The notes below the pieces were generated by a model. It was not told the DNA's origin and ran no database searches. It saw nothing but the letters and a program-made list of their open reading frames with translations. This document shows positions 33,085 through 41,733 of a stretch of DNA of 41,800 bases, piece by piece. The position numbers were made by a program, and so were the translations under genes. The first letter of the stretch is position 1. Each line of letters starts with the position of its first letter. The stretch spans positions 1 to 41,800 of the forward strand of contig JABDGE010000027.1 in assembly GCA_013286235.1 (NCBI GenBank). The letters are read 5' to 3'. The stretch is from Bacteroidota bacterium. Lineage in GTDB: Bacteria > Bacteroidota > Bacteroidia > Sphingobacteriales > Sphingobacteriaceae.

Positions 33085-34399
33085 CGCAAAAGAGCAAAAC
33101 AGCATCCCCACCACAAAAGTACAGCGGTCGGCCAAATTTGTAAAAACCGGCATAAAAGTTGGCGGCAACTACCTGAAGCATTACTCCAAAAAGCTGTTCA
33201 ATCCCGATTTGGATAAAACAGAGCTGAACGAGGATAATGCATCTGATATCTATGCATCGTTAAGCGAGCTGAAGGGCAGCGCCCTCAAAGTGGCCCAAAT
33301 GCTGAGCATGGATAAAAACCTGCTGCCCCAGGCTTATACCGATAAATTTTCGCAAAGCCAGTACAATGCGCCGCCGCTGTCGGGACCGCTCATCGTTCAA
33401 ACATTTAAAAGATATTTTGGCAAAACACTGGATAAGATATACGACAAATTCAATATCCATTCATCCAACGCAGCCTCTATAGGCCAGGTGCACCAGGCGG
33501 AGCTGAATGATAAAAAATTGGCCGTTAAGATCCAGTATCCGGGCGTGGGCGACTCCATCTCATCCGACCTGAAACTCGTTAAACCCTTTGCATTCCGTTT
33601 ACAGGGGATGAACGAAAAGGAGCTTGATGTATACATGAAAGAAGTGGAGGACCGACTGCTTGAGGAAACCGACTACGAGCTGGAAGTGCGGCGCTCCATC
33701 GAGTTTTCAACCGCCTGCGCGAACCTCGATAACGTCGTCTTCCCTAAATATTACGCGGAGCTGTCCAGCCGTCGCATCATCACGATGGACTGGCTCGAAG
33801 GCCTGCACCTGCGCGAGTTCCTGCAGACCAGTCCCTCGCAACAAATGCGCGATAAGATCGGCCAGGCGCTTTGGGACTTTTACAACTTCCAGCAACACGA
33901 ACTCCGTGCCGTTCATGCCGACCCGCATCCCGGGAATTTTATGGTTACAACGGGCGGCAAACTTGGGATCATCGACTTTGGCTGCACCAAAGAGATGCCG
34001 GATGACTTCTACTATCCCTTCTTTTCACTCACATCCACCGGGCTGATGGGTAATAAACCCGAAACAATCAAAGCTTTCCGCCAACTGGAGATGATCCACC
34101 CAAAGGACAGTGCCGAACAGGTAGAGTTTTACTATACGATGTACAAGCAAATGATCGGTCTTTTTGCCAAGCCCTATATCAGCGATCATTTTGATTTCGG
34201 CGAAACTGCATTTTTTGATGAGTTCTACGGTTTCGGCGAGAAAGTATCCAAAATGCCCGAGTTTAAACAGGCCCGCGGAGTAAAGCATTTTATTTATGTT
34301 AACCGCACCAACTTTGGCCTGTATAATATCCTGCATGAATTAAAGGCAAAGGTTAAGACAGATACTTATAAGCCGCATGTGGTGGAGATGTTTGCGTGA
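33074..34399 (+). CDS. ABC1/UbiB-family atypical kinase
   Basis: 441 aa from ATG 33074 (a TTG at 33062 is possible). Motifs: the N-terminal KVAQML form of the family KxGQ signature, ASIGQVHQAEL (Ala-rich loop), AVKIQYPGV (catalytic Lys), EETDYELE, HADPHPGN (catalytic loop) and IIDFGCTK (metal-binding DFG). UbiB-family proteins have ATPase or kinase-like activity linked to isoprenoid quinone lipids. It overlaps the HAD gene by 11 bases and converges on the DUF262 gene. No quinone gene is next to it, so its role here is open. Confidence 0.9.
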   Translation: MSDNAKEQNSIPTTKVQRSAKFVKTGIKVGGNYLKHYSKKLFNPDLDKTELNEDNASDIYASLSELKGSALKVAQMLSMDKNLLPQAYTDKFSQSQYNAPPLSGPLIVQTFKRYFGKTLDKIYDKFNIHSSNAASIGQVHQAELNDKKLAVKIQYPGVGDSISSDLKLVKPFAFRLQGMNEKELDVYMKEVEDRLLEETDYELEVRRSIEFSTACANLDNVVFPKYYAELSSRRIITMDWLEGLHLREFLQTSPSQQMRDKIGQALWDFYNFQQHELRAVHADPHPGNFMVTTGGKLGIIDFGCTKEMPDDFYYPFFSLTSTGLMGNKPETIKAFRQLEMIHPKDSAEQVEFYYTMYKQMIGLFAKPYISDHFDFGETAFFDEFYGFGEKVSKMPEFKQARGVKHFIYVNRTNFGLYNILHELKAKVKTDTYKPHVVEMFA

Positions 34400-34424
34400 T
34401 GCCGATGATGCTGGGAAAAGATCA

Positions 34425-36122
34425 TCAGGCAACCTTCCAAACCGCAGAAGCGATTTTAGCAAGATGTGCCTGACGTTGTTTAACAGCATTTGGTATCCAT
34501 GAATTGAAATCGATCTCATTTGTTATTCGATACTTACTTGAACTGTAAATTGATTTTTTTTCATCAAAGCTTTTATCTGCTGCTCCTTTATTGTTCTTTG
34601 ATGGCTCAAGCAATGTCAAATTCCCCAAAAGGAATACATTTCGCTCATACTCTTCTTCTGAAAAAAATTCCCGCCAGTTTTCAGGGTAGCTTTCGGGCAA
34701 AATATGTTCGATAGTACCTGTGTCGGATTCGAAATCATACATACTACCACCTTCCTGCGCCTCAAGCTTATACAGTGTATACCTCAATTGCTTTTTATCA
34801 CCGCTATTATTTGTATTGAATTGTTTCAAAAGGAAATAATTTTTAAACTCGTCGTCATTCAAATACAGCGACTTTATATCCGCAATAGCCGAATGGTGTG
34901 TCGGTTGAGTATTTTTAAATAAATTTACAGCTGCCCTGCTGTAAATTTTTTCCATTTCATTAGTCTGCAATTTGGCAACAACATTGTATCTATATGAAAT
35001 TGAGACGATTGCTGCAATCAATTTTTTAAAATCACCCACGTTAAGTTTCTCAAAAGCAACCATGGCCAGTGGCTTCCACTGCGTTACCCTGAAAACTTTA
35101 AGCGCATTTATTAAATGTCGTATTTCTTTATCTATCACCCACAATTCGTCGTCAGGTGCATTTAGCGCTACATAGATGTAAGCGTAGGTTTCGAGGTGAT
35201 CCAATAAATCGAAAACATCAGCATTCGTCTTAATATATTGTTTCACTACCTTAAAAAGTGATTCCTTGGTTACCATCTGCCTGGTAGCCTGTAAGTAATA
35301 TCGTAAAAAAACAGGGAAGTCTTTTAAGCCAATCGCGTCTATAATTTTTTTCCACTGGCCTTTGACGTGATTGAGATCCGTTTGACTTTTAGCGACCAGG
35401 GAAAAAAGAAAATTTTTTAAAAGGTCGGTGGATGTGAGGTCAACCCCACGCGAGTTCAGCGTTTCAAATACTGTGTACGCATTTAATTCATCTTCGACAG
35501 TTATTTGAATAAAGAGTAATAGATCCCCTATTATTTTATTCAGAATACCCGCGAGTTGCTCACCCGAAAAAGTTTTGAAATCAGCTTCAATATTCTTTTG
35601 AAAAAATTGATATGATTCCCACATTAGTTTTTCAGAATCCGAAAGCTTATTGAAATTTATCGGCGACTTAAATGCCAATAACCTTTGCTGATAAAAACCA
35701 TCGTTGTTTTCGTTTAAGAATATCTTACTGGAATAGCGAAGCGAGGCCGGATCTTTCTGTCCAATATATTGTCTCATCAAAATATCTACCCGCTCATTAT
35801 TGGCCTCACTGTCAACGCCATCGTTTGACAATTTTTGAATCCGTGCAATAAACGCCAGGGTCAATATACTAAGTGTAGTAAACCTCTGCTGCCCGTCGAT
35901 AATCAAAAATTGCTTTGAGCCAATATTTTGTAGTACAACCGAACCCATATAGTGGGGGCTTCCGCTTTCATTAACAACAAGTATATCGTTCCATAAATCT
36001 TCCCAGTTATCCCGGTCCCAGGAATAATCTCTCTGGAACAGCGGTACTTTGTAAATTTTACCATTCCCCAAAATCTCGTTCAGGTTGACTGTTTTAGTGT
36101 CCAATAAATTTACCATTGCCAT
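34425..36122 (-). CDS. GmrSD-like DUF262/DUF1524 restriction-type protein
   Basis: 565 aa. The N-terminal DUF262 domain (ParB-like) has VPLFQRDYSWDRDNW and the signature IDGQQR (~75-80). The C-terminal DUF1524 domain (from ~469) has IEHILPES, LGNLTLLEPSKNNKGAADKSF and a final SYRIT-like segment (SSKYRIT), the HNH-type nuclease pattern with His473. Fused proteins of this layout are type IV-like restriction enzymes against modified phage DNA. It stands alone, with no modification genes next to it. Two 60-base samples I counted are ~37-38% GC against ~50% in a UbiB sample, which hints at acquisition. A CAAATTTG near-match to the -7 box (36128-36135) lies 5 bases before the ATG; ATG 36116 is an alternative start. 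Confidence 0.88.
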   Translation of the reverse strand: MAMVNLLDTKTVNLNEILGNGKIYKVPLFQRDYSWDRDNWEDLWNDILVVNESGSPHYMGSVVLQNIGSKQFLIIDGQQRFTTLSILTLAFIARIQKLSNDGVDSEANNERVDILMRQYIGQKDPASLRYSSKIFLNENNDGFYQQRLLAFKSPINFNKLSDSEKLMWESYQFFQKNIEADFKTFSGEQLAGILNKIIGDLLLFIQITVEDELNAYTVFETLNSRGVDLTSTDLLKNFLFSLVAKSQTDLNHVKGQWKKIIDAIGLKDFPVFLRYYLQATRQMVTKESLFKVVKQYIKTNADVFDLLDHLETYAYIYVALNAPDDELWVIDKEIRHLINALKVFRVTQWKPLAMVAFEKLNVGDFKKLIAAIVSISYRYNVVAKLQTNEMEKIYSRAAVNLFKNTQPTHHSAIADIKSLYLNDDEFKNYFLLKQFNTNNSGDKKQLRYTLYKLEAQEGGSMYDFESDTGTIEHILPESYPENWREFFSEEEYERNVFLLGNLTLLEPSKNNKGAADKSFDEKKSIYSSSKYRITNEIDFNSWIPNAVKQRQAHLAKIASAVWKVA

Positions 36123-36218
36123 AACTACAAATTTGTCAATAAAAAATGGATTTTATGTACCCATCCCTTGTAGTTATCGGTCATCAAGAAAGATCGGTTT
36201 AGCAGGGAATTATAGGCT

Positions 36219-36249
36219 TTTGCAATAATTTATACTCATCTTAGCTTTA
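36219..36249 (+). promoter_or_regulatory. Promoter of the Dabb gene
   Basis: A -33 element TTTG (36219-36222) and a -7 box TAGCTTTA (36242-36249) are separated by 19 bases, the ideal Bacteroidota spacing. The -7 box has one mismatch from TAnnTTTG. It ends 15 bases before the ATG at 36265. Confidence 0.5.
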
Positions 36250-36264
36250 TAAATACCAACACCC

Positions 36265-36576
36265 ATGCTGCTCAAAAACACCTTTGTTCACCACGTACAT
36301 TTTTGGCTGAAAGATAAAGCCGAAAAGCAAAAGTTAATCGAGGGCCTTTACACCCTTGCGCCCATTACCCATATCCGCGACATCCACATCGGCGTCGCCG
36401 CCGAAACCTTCAGGGATGTGATCGAGCGCTCTTATGATGCCTCGCTTTTATTATTATTCGATACCCCCGAAGCACAGGACGCCTATCAAACCGACCCCAT
36501 CCACCTGCTCTTCGTCGAAAACTACGCCAAACCCCTTTGCGCAAAAGTTGTTGTATTGGATAATGTGAATGTGTGA
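36265..36576 (+). CDS. Dabb (stress-responsive A/B barrel) protein
   Basis: 103 aa, the usual length for a single dimeric alpha/beta-barrel domain. The start (FVHHVHFWLKDKAEKQKLIEGLYTL) and the end (AYQTDPIHLLFVENYAKPLCAKVVVLD) match the family pattern, including the H-x-x-F/V-E motif. Dabb proteins bind small molecules, and some are stress-induced; no substrate can be assigned. It is followed by a heptamer-rich gap of 226 bases. Confidence 0.85.
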   Translation: MLLKNTFVHHVHFWLKDKAEKQKLIEGLYTLAPITHIRDIHIGVAAETFRDVIERSYDASLLLLFDTPEAQDAYQTDPIHLLFVENYAKPLCAKVVVLDNVNV

Positions 36577-36582
36577 GGGTTG

Positions 36583-36810
36583 GGTTCATGGTTGATAGTT
36601 CATGGTTCATAGCCAATTGCGGATGGGAATTTGAGACTCTTCCAAATACGAAAATGGGCCATCAACCATTAATAACCGGGCTTGGGTTCGTCGGCTTTTC
36701 GCTTTAACCTCCAAACTCCAGCTATGAACTATCAACGATGAACTATGAACCAAAAAAACTGCTACTGCCCCTTACAAGGACTCCGGCTATGAACCATGAA
36801 CTATGAACTA
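36583..36810 (+). repeat. Inverted heptamer arrays before the epimerase gene
   Basis: Left array 36583-36614 (GGTTCAT units), middle array 36721-36751 and right array 36785-36810 (ATGAACT/ATGAACC units). The 20 bases at 36595-36614 are the exact reverse complement of 36785-36804, with 170 bases between, so a 20-bp stem can form. The right array runs into the next gene: its unit provides the ATG at 36803. Nothing else gene-like is seen in this gap. Confidence 0.7.
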
Positions 36811-37717
36811 TGAGCTAAGCAAAAGAATCCTCCTCACCGGCGGCACCGGCCTCATAGGCAGCAAACTCACAAACCTGCTGCTGCAAAAGGGCTATTCCGT
36901 AAATCATTTAAGCAGGAGGCCCGCGAACATCCCCGGTGTACAAACCTTCTGCTGGAACATTGATCAAAACCACATCGACGAGCGCTGCATTGAAGGAGTG
37001 GACATTATCATTCACTTAGCCGGCGCGGGAATCGCCGATCAGCGCTGGTCCGACAAACGCAAAAAGGAAATTATCGATAGCCGCACCAAGTCCATACAGC
37101 TCATTTATAGTTTGCTTGCCAAACGCAGCAATAAGGTTAAACGGGCAATATCAGCCTCGGCCATCGGCTACTACGGCGATCGCGGCGATGAAGTCCTGGC
37201 CGAAGAAAGTCTGCCAAACAGCGATTTTATAGCCCGGTGCTGCGTGGAATGGGAAGCGGCTGTCGACGAAGGCCTGCGGCAAGGACTAAAAGTTACGAAA
37301 TTCCGCACCGGCGTAGTGCTCGATAAAGACGGCGCATTGGCTAAAATGGCGCTGCCAATTAAATTTTATACAGGCTCACCATTGGGCAGCGGCCGGCAGT
37401 GGCTGCCCTGGATACACATGGAGGATGTTATCGATATGTACCTTTTTGCAATCGAACATGAAAACTTTGAAGGTGTCTATAATATGGTTTCGCCCAGCCC
37501 GGTCACTAATAAGCAACTTACGCAGGCAATCGCGCGGCAGCTGCACAAGCCGCTTTGGGCGCCAAATGTACCTGCCTTTTTATTAAAACTTTTGATGGGT
37601 GAAATGAGCACCATTGCCTTAGCAAGCACGAAGGTGTCCTGCAAAAAAATTGAGGACGCCGGCTTTAAATTCAAATTTGATAATGTCGCCGATGCGCTAA
37701 GGGATATTTATGGATAA
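36803..37717 (+). CDS. TIGR01777-family NAD(P)-dependent epimerase
   Basis: 304 aa. A Rossmann start, RILLTGGTGLIGSKLTNLLL, has the Gly-rich loop; the Thr/Tyr catalytic region is in SASAIGYYGDRGDE; family signatures are HLAGAGIADQRWSDKRKKEI, FRTGVVLDKDGALAKM, WLPWIHMEDV and YNMVSPSPVTNKQ. A DUF1731-like C terminus follows (PAFLLKLLMGEMSTIALAS). Substrates of this SDR group are unknown. The start ATG lies in a heptamer array, and the first residues MNYELS are array-encoded. Its stop overlaps the photolyase start by 8 bases, so the two are probably co-transcribed. Confidence 0.9.
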   Translation: MNYELSKRILLTGGTGLIGSKLTNLLLQKGYSVNHLSRRPANIPGVQTFCWNIDQNHIDERCIEGVDIIIHLAGAGIADQRWSDKRKKEIIDSRTKSIQLIYSLLAKRSNKVKRAISASAIGYYGDRGDEVLAEESLPNSDFIARCCVEWEAAVDEGLRQGLKVTKFRTGVVLDKDGALAKMALPIKFYTGSPLGSGRQWLPWIHMEDVIDMYLFAIEHENFEGVYNMVSPSPVTNKQLTQAIARQLHKPLWAPNVPAFLLKLLMGEMSTIALASTKVSCKKIEDAGFKFKFDNVADALRDIYG

Positions 37718-39020
37718 AACTATCTCCGTTTCCGTCTTTTGGTTCAGACGCGACCTCCGCCTCCGGGACAATGCCGGCTTGTACCACGCACTTAAGAGTA
37801 GGCACCCGGTACTGCCCGTATTTATTTTCGATAAAGAAATATTGAGCAAGCTGGAAGACAAGGACGATGCCAGGGTTACCTTTATACACCAAACTGTCCT
37901 GCAGTTAGATCATGCGCTTCAGCAACACAATAGCAGCCTGGTGACGCTTCATGATGAGCCGCTCCAGGCCTGGCACACACTGCTAAACGATTACAACATC
38001 GTGGCCGTTTACGCTAATCACGATTACGAGCCCCAGGCAAAGCATCGGGATGAGCAGGTCGAAAAGATGCTGCAGTCACATAACATCCCCTTCAATACCT
38101 ATAAAGACCAGGTCATATTCGAAAAAAACGAAGTGGTAAAGGATGATGGCAACCCCTACACCGTTTATACCCCCTACAGCCGCAAATGGTATCAAAAACT
38201 GACACCTTTTTATTTAAAGGCATACCCCACCGAAAAGTATTTTGAAAACCTTGTAAAAACCGCGCCATTTCAAATCCCTTTGCTAAAAGAAATCGGATTT
38301 GAAAAAAGCAACCGCGAATTTCCACCTATCCATTACCGGGAATTTATAGCCGACTACACTCAAAAAAGAGATTTCCCCGCAGTTAAGGGCACCACCCACA
38401 TCGGCCTCCACCTGCGATTTGGCACCGTCAGCATCAGGGAACTCGCCCGCACTGCCAATGGCTTTCCCGAAAAAACATGGCTGAATGAACTGATCTGGCG
38501 TGAATTTTATATGATGACGCTCTACCAGTTTCCGCATACCGCTGATCAAGCCTTCAAACCCGAATACGACCGGATCAAATGGCTGAACGACGAAAAACAA
38601 TTTGAGGCATGGTGCAAAGGCGAAACCGGCTTCCCGTTGGTAGACGCAGGAATGCGTGAACTGAACGCTACCGGCTATATGCACAACAGGGTGCGCATGG
38701 TGGTCGCCAGTTTTTTAAGTAAGGATCTGTTGATTGACTGGCGCTGGGGCGAACGCTATTTTGCCCGAAAACTGCTCGATTATGAAATGGCCAGCAACGT
38801 GGGCGGCTGGCAATGGGCGGCTGGCTCAGGAACAGATGCTGCTCCTTATTTCCGTATCTTCAACCCCGATTCCCAGCTGAAAAAATTCGATCCCGATTTG
38901 TCTTACGTAAAAAAATGGGTGCCCGAATATGCCGATTTCACAAAATATCCGCAGCCTATTATTGATCATGCATTTGCCCGGGAAAGATGTTTGAACGCAT
39001 TTAAGGCAGCGCTTTCCTGA
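37710..39020 (+). CDS. phrB: Class I DNA photolyase
   Basis: 436 aa. The N-terminal antenna-type domain begins VFWFRRDLRLRDNAGLYHAL. FAD-binding domain motifs include ELIWREFYMMTLYQFP, GETGFPLVDAGMRELNATGYMHNRVRM and YEMASNVGGWQWAAGSGTDA. This fits class I CPD photolyases, which use blue light and FADH- to split pyrimidine dimers. The cry-DASH-like gene at 29972-31231 is a second family member. It overlaps the epimerase by 8 bases and converges on the PhyH gene, with 5 bases between the two ends. Confidence 0.93.
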   Translation: MDKTISVSVFWFRRDLRLRDNAGLYHALKSRHPVLPVFIFDKEILSKLEDKDDARVTFIHQTVLQLDHALQQHNSSLVTLHDEPLQAWHTLLNDYNIVAVYANHDYEPQAKHRDEQVEKMLQSHNIPFNTYKDQVIFEKNEVVKDDGNPYTVYTPYSRKWYQKLTPFYLKAYPTEKYFENLVKTAPFQIPLLKEIGFEKSNREFPPIHYREFIADYTQKRDFPAVKGTTHIGLHLRFGTVSIRELARTANGFPEKTWLNELIWREFYMMTLYQFPHTADQAFKPEYDRIKWLNDEKQFEAWCKGETGFPLVDAGMRELNATGYMHNRVRMVVASFLSKDLLIDWRWGERYFARKLLDYEMASNVGGWQWAAGSGTDAAPYFRIFNPDSQLKKFDPDLSYVKKWVPEYADFTKYPQPIIDHAFARERCLNAFKAALS

Positions 39021-39025
39021 AAATT

Positions 39026-39997
39026 CTATTTTTTAAAAATCTTGCGGAGCCCCGTTTTAACAATTCCCGCAAAGATGGAAAACTGGGGCGCCTTATTATT
39101 GGTAAGCATATATAACTTACCGCCGGTCGGGATGGCTTTCAGCTCGCTGCCATTATAGGACAGCTTTATCTTTTTCCCAGTCTTTATGTTTACCAACTGA
39201 TTGCGCAGGTACAACTCCCGCGTCGCCATGTTGGAGAGCATCGGGGTGTAATAGTAGCAGTCTTCAAAGAAATAATGCGTCACCTGCGACCACCGCGTGG
39301 TTCCCGGCTTAGTTACCGGCGACCCGCCATGTATGATGTTGGATGACCAGATGAGGAGGTCCCCCTTTTTGGCGAGGAACTTCTTTTTTTCCAGCTTTTT
39401 TTCACTTACGATGTTTTCAATAAAGTCTTCGTATTCAATGTAGTTGTCGTAGGTCGTAGTTTCTGCCGACTCCCGGATGTGGGAGAAATCATATTCCGTA
39501 AGCTTGTGCGAACCGGGGCAATAAAAAACAGGCCCGTTTTCTTCAGTAATATCCTCCAATGCCACCCACACGCCACACATATAGCGCGCCGGCAGGCTGC
39601 TGAAATGGATTGTATCGGAATGAGCCCTTTGCTGGGTGCCTACCCTGAATGTAAGGGTTTGGAATGGGACGGCAGGCCGGCCGTATAAAAAATCGAGGGT
39701 TTCCAATACCTTTGGGTAGCAAGCCAGTTCCTTTGTTGCAGGCGATACTTTCCAAAAATCCTGCACCCGGGTTTTGTCCCGCTGGGTTTTTATAGGGAAA
39801 TTTGGATCAAACGCCCTGGTTTCGGCATCAAGACGAACCCGGTCGATCAATTCTTCGGGCAATACGCCCGGCAATACCACGAAACCGTTTTCGTTGTATT
39901 CCCTGACAAATTTTGCCTTTTCATCCGATAGGCTTTTTGATGCGAGCAGATCATCAAAAAACGGCGACTCTACCCAAGGTAAGTTAGCTGCGATCAT
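39026..39997 (-). CDS. Phytanoyl-CoA dioxygenase (PhyH) family protein
   Basis: 323 aa. A double-stranded beta-helix Fe(II)/2-oxoglutarate enzyme is suggested by FVVLPGVLPEELIDRV near the start, the facial-triad pair HSD in QRAHSDTIHFS, the distal His in SSNIIHGGSPVT and the 2-OG-binding Arg in GTTRWSQVTHYF. The last ~60 residues (RELYLRNQL onward) are less conserved. Substrates of bacterial PhyH proteins vary widely, and none can be assigned. It is convergent with the photolyase gene. Confidence 0.85.
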   Translation of the reverse strand: MIAANLPWVESPFFDDLLASKSLSDEKAKFVREYNENGFVVLPGVLPEELIDRVRLDAETRAFDPNFPIKTQRDKTRVQDFWKVSPATKELACYPKVLETLDFLYGRPAVPFQTLTFRVGTQQRAHSDTIHFSSLPARYMCGVWVALEDITEENGPVFYCPGSHKLTEYDFSHIRESAETTTYDNYIEYEDFIENIVSEKKLEKKKFLAKKGDLLIWSSNIIHGGSPVTKPGTTRWSQVTHYFFEDCYYYTPMLSNMATRELYLRNQLVNIKTGKKIKLSYNGSELKAIPTGGKLYMLTNNKAPQFSIFAGIVKTGLRKIFKK

Positions 39998-40093
39998 ATA
40001 TTCAGGTTAAAGACATATTTGCTATACCTAAAACAGTACTATCCGGGGTATTATAAACTAATTTGCGATGGCTTCCGCTCACGAAGTCAGCTG

Positions 40094-41047
40094 CTATGGC
40101 GTCACCGTAATTACCTGCCAGGTAAACCGCAAACAACTGAATGGCGGGATGCCCGCGGCCCCGTTCCCGCCAAGGCCGTATCCCTGTTTCGACGGCAAAA
40201 TTACCGATAGTTTCGTCCCTGCCTCCGCATAATTCTCCAGCGCCTCAACATTACCGGGTGTGGCAAAACCAAGCATCGGGAAGGTCGCGGTATTGGTACC
40301 ATTGTGCGATCCGTCAAAAATAGTGGCGTTAAGCAATTGCCCAGTATAAGTGCAAGTGATAGTGCTTAACGAGGTTATTGGGTCATTCGTGGCGCCGGGC
40401 GTTAGTACCTTATAGTAAATACTGTCCGGCGTTTCCGAATAGCCCGATAAACTGGCGCTATCGGCCAGGTAATGTTTGATCACCAGGTCATCGTATGGTC
40501 CGAAATTATTGATCGCATGCACATAGAAGTCAATGCACTGGTTACCGGCGATATGGTTGTTGGCAACCTGGCTGCTTCCGGAGCCTGTTCCGCTAACGCC
40601 AAATGCCAAATGCGAAGGGACCAGCACGCGTATGGTAGCATTGGGGTACACCATCAGGTCGTGCACGGCTATTTGCAGGCCTTGGGTAAAGTGATCGTTT
40701 TGGATATGACCCACGTAGTCATCAAAGTGCTGCGCAATGGTATCGACAAGTGCATACTTGCCGTCGAACGTCTGCTCGGTATAAACAAACGTAACCAGGT
40801 CCGAATATTGCAAAGGCGTGCCACTGCCCGGAACAGATATTCTGTACCAAATGCCGCTGGTATCGCCGTTCACCGTATCCCGCTTAAAACCGGTAAGGTG
40901 ATTAGCCGCGATATAGTTTTGTATCTGAACCGAGTCATATTGATGGATATTGATCTCCACATTGTTTTTACGGCATGACGGCAAGCCCGTCATTAAAAAT
41001 ATACCAAAAATGGATAGTACTGATAAAGGGTATATGGTTCGTTTCAT
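40094..41047 (-). CDS. Lipoprotein with two FKBP-like domains
   Basis: 317 aa. Hydrophobic leader MKRTIYPLSVLSIFGIFLMT followed by GLPSC, a passable lipobox. Two FKBP-type segments are visible: ~80-185 (DLVTFVYTEQTFDGK, VLVPSHLAFG) and ~225-315 (STITCTYTGQLLNATIFDG, GTKLSVILPSKQGYG). Only the second keeps the YTG..L..G..FD pattern, so the first is probably inactive. It is likely a periplasmic peptidyl-prolyl isomerase or chaperone on the outer membrane. It follows the other FKBP lipoprotein gene by 45 bases on the same strand and is probably in the same operon. Confidence 0.75.
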   Translation of the reverse strand: MKRTIYPLSVLSIFGIFLMTGLPSCRKNNVEINIHQYDSVQIQNYIAANHLTGFKRDTVNGDTSGIWYRISVPGSGTPLQYSDLVTFVYTEQTFDGKYALVDTIAQHFDDYVGHIQNDHFTQGLQIAVHDLMVYPNATIRVLVPSHLAFGVSGTGSGSSQVANNHIAGNQCIDFYVHAINNFGPYDDLVIKHYLADSASLSGYSETPDSIYYKVLTPGATNDPITSLSTITCTYTGQLLNATIFDGSHNGTNTATFPMLGFATPGNVEALENYAEAGTKLSVILPSKQGYGLGGNGAAGIPPFSCLRFTWQVITVTP

Positions 41048-41092
41048 TTGTTTTTGTTCGATTTCTTAAAGATATTATCTTTTAAAAGCTGT

Positions 41093-41677
41093 TTAGTTGG
41101 TTACGTTGTATATAATTATATGAAATATCAGCACCGAGTTTGCAGGCAAACCCAGATCTGGTTGAGGGTACGGACCATACGCATAAGCAGAAGGCACATA
41201 CAGGGTAATGGCCCCCCCCAGGCCTGGCACCAGCGGCGAAGTACTACCTGATGTCGCTATGCCAGGTATATCCTCAAAAGCCAGTTGCCAACCGTCCAAC
41301 ACTTCACCCAGGATATATGAGGGATTAAACTGATTGGTTTGCTGGACTGCCGGCCCCAGTGTGGCATTTGTAGTCAGCAGCCAGCAGGTATAGCCCACCG
41401 TTATCTGCGTCGAGTTGGTGTACAGCGGGTTCGCCGCCCCCGCCGAATCCACCACATAATATATCCCGGTCGCAACACCCGCCGAATCCACCATATACGC
41501 CTGAATGTGATTATCTGCCAGGTATTTAGTGATCAGCGCATCGTCCTTAATCTTTTGCGCAGCAATTGCGGCCGGCGTGTCAACCGCATCCGACTGCTTC
41601 GAGCAACCTGCCCATACAATCGAAAAAAGCACAATTAATACCACGATACCGCTTATCCGCTTTCCCAAAATATTCAT
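41093..41677 (-). CDS. FKBP-like lipoprotein
   Basis: 194 aa from ATG 41677 (MNILGKRISGIVVLIVLFSI then VWAGC, a good lipobox). The frame is open to 41776, but a perfect -7 box at 41726-41733 lies inside that extension. The FKBP fold is shown by ITVGYTCWLL, ILGEVLDGWQLAFE (the conserved GW) and ITLYVPSAYAYG. The usual FD pair is missing, so activity is doubtful. A helix at about residues 38-58 (AQKIKDDALITKYLADNHI) precedes the domain, as in the neighbouring protein. It is the first gene of a two-gene unit. Confidence 0.78.
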   Translation of the reverse strand: MNILGKRISGIVVLIVLFSIVWAGCSKQSDAVDTPAAIAAQKIKDDALITKYLADNHIQAYMVDSAGVATGIYYVVDSAGAANPLYTNSTQITVGYTCWLLTTNATLGPAVQQTNQFNPSYILGEVLDGWQLAFEDIPGIATSGSTSPLVPGLGGAITLYVPSAYAYGPYPQPDLGLPANSVLIFHIIIYNVTN

Positions 41678-41725
41678 TTTACCTCTGCAATTCACAATAA
41701 TACCGGGGGCCGCTTTTTCAACCGG

Positions 41726-41733
41726 CAAAGTTA
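41726..41733 (-). promoter_or_regulatory. -7 box TAACTTTG of the FKBP lipoprotein pair
   Basis: On the minus strand this reads TAACTTTG, an exact TAnnTTTG, 48 bases before the ATG at 41677. It supports the shorter protein start. No convincing -33 element is placed at 19-20 bases. Confidence 0.45.
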
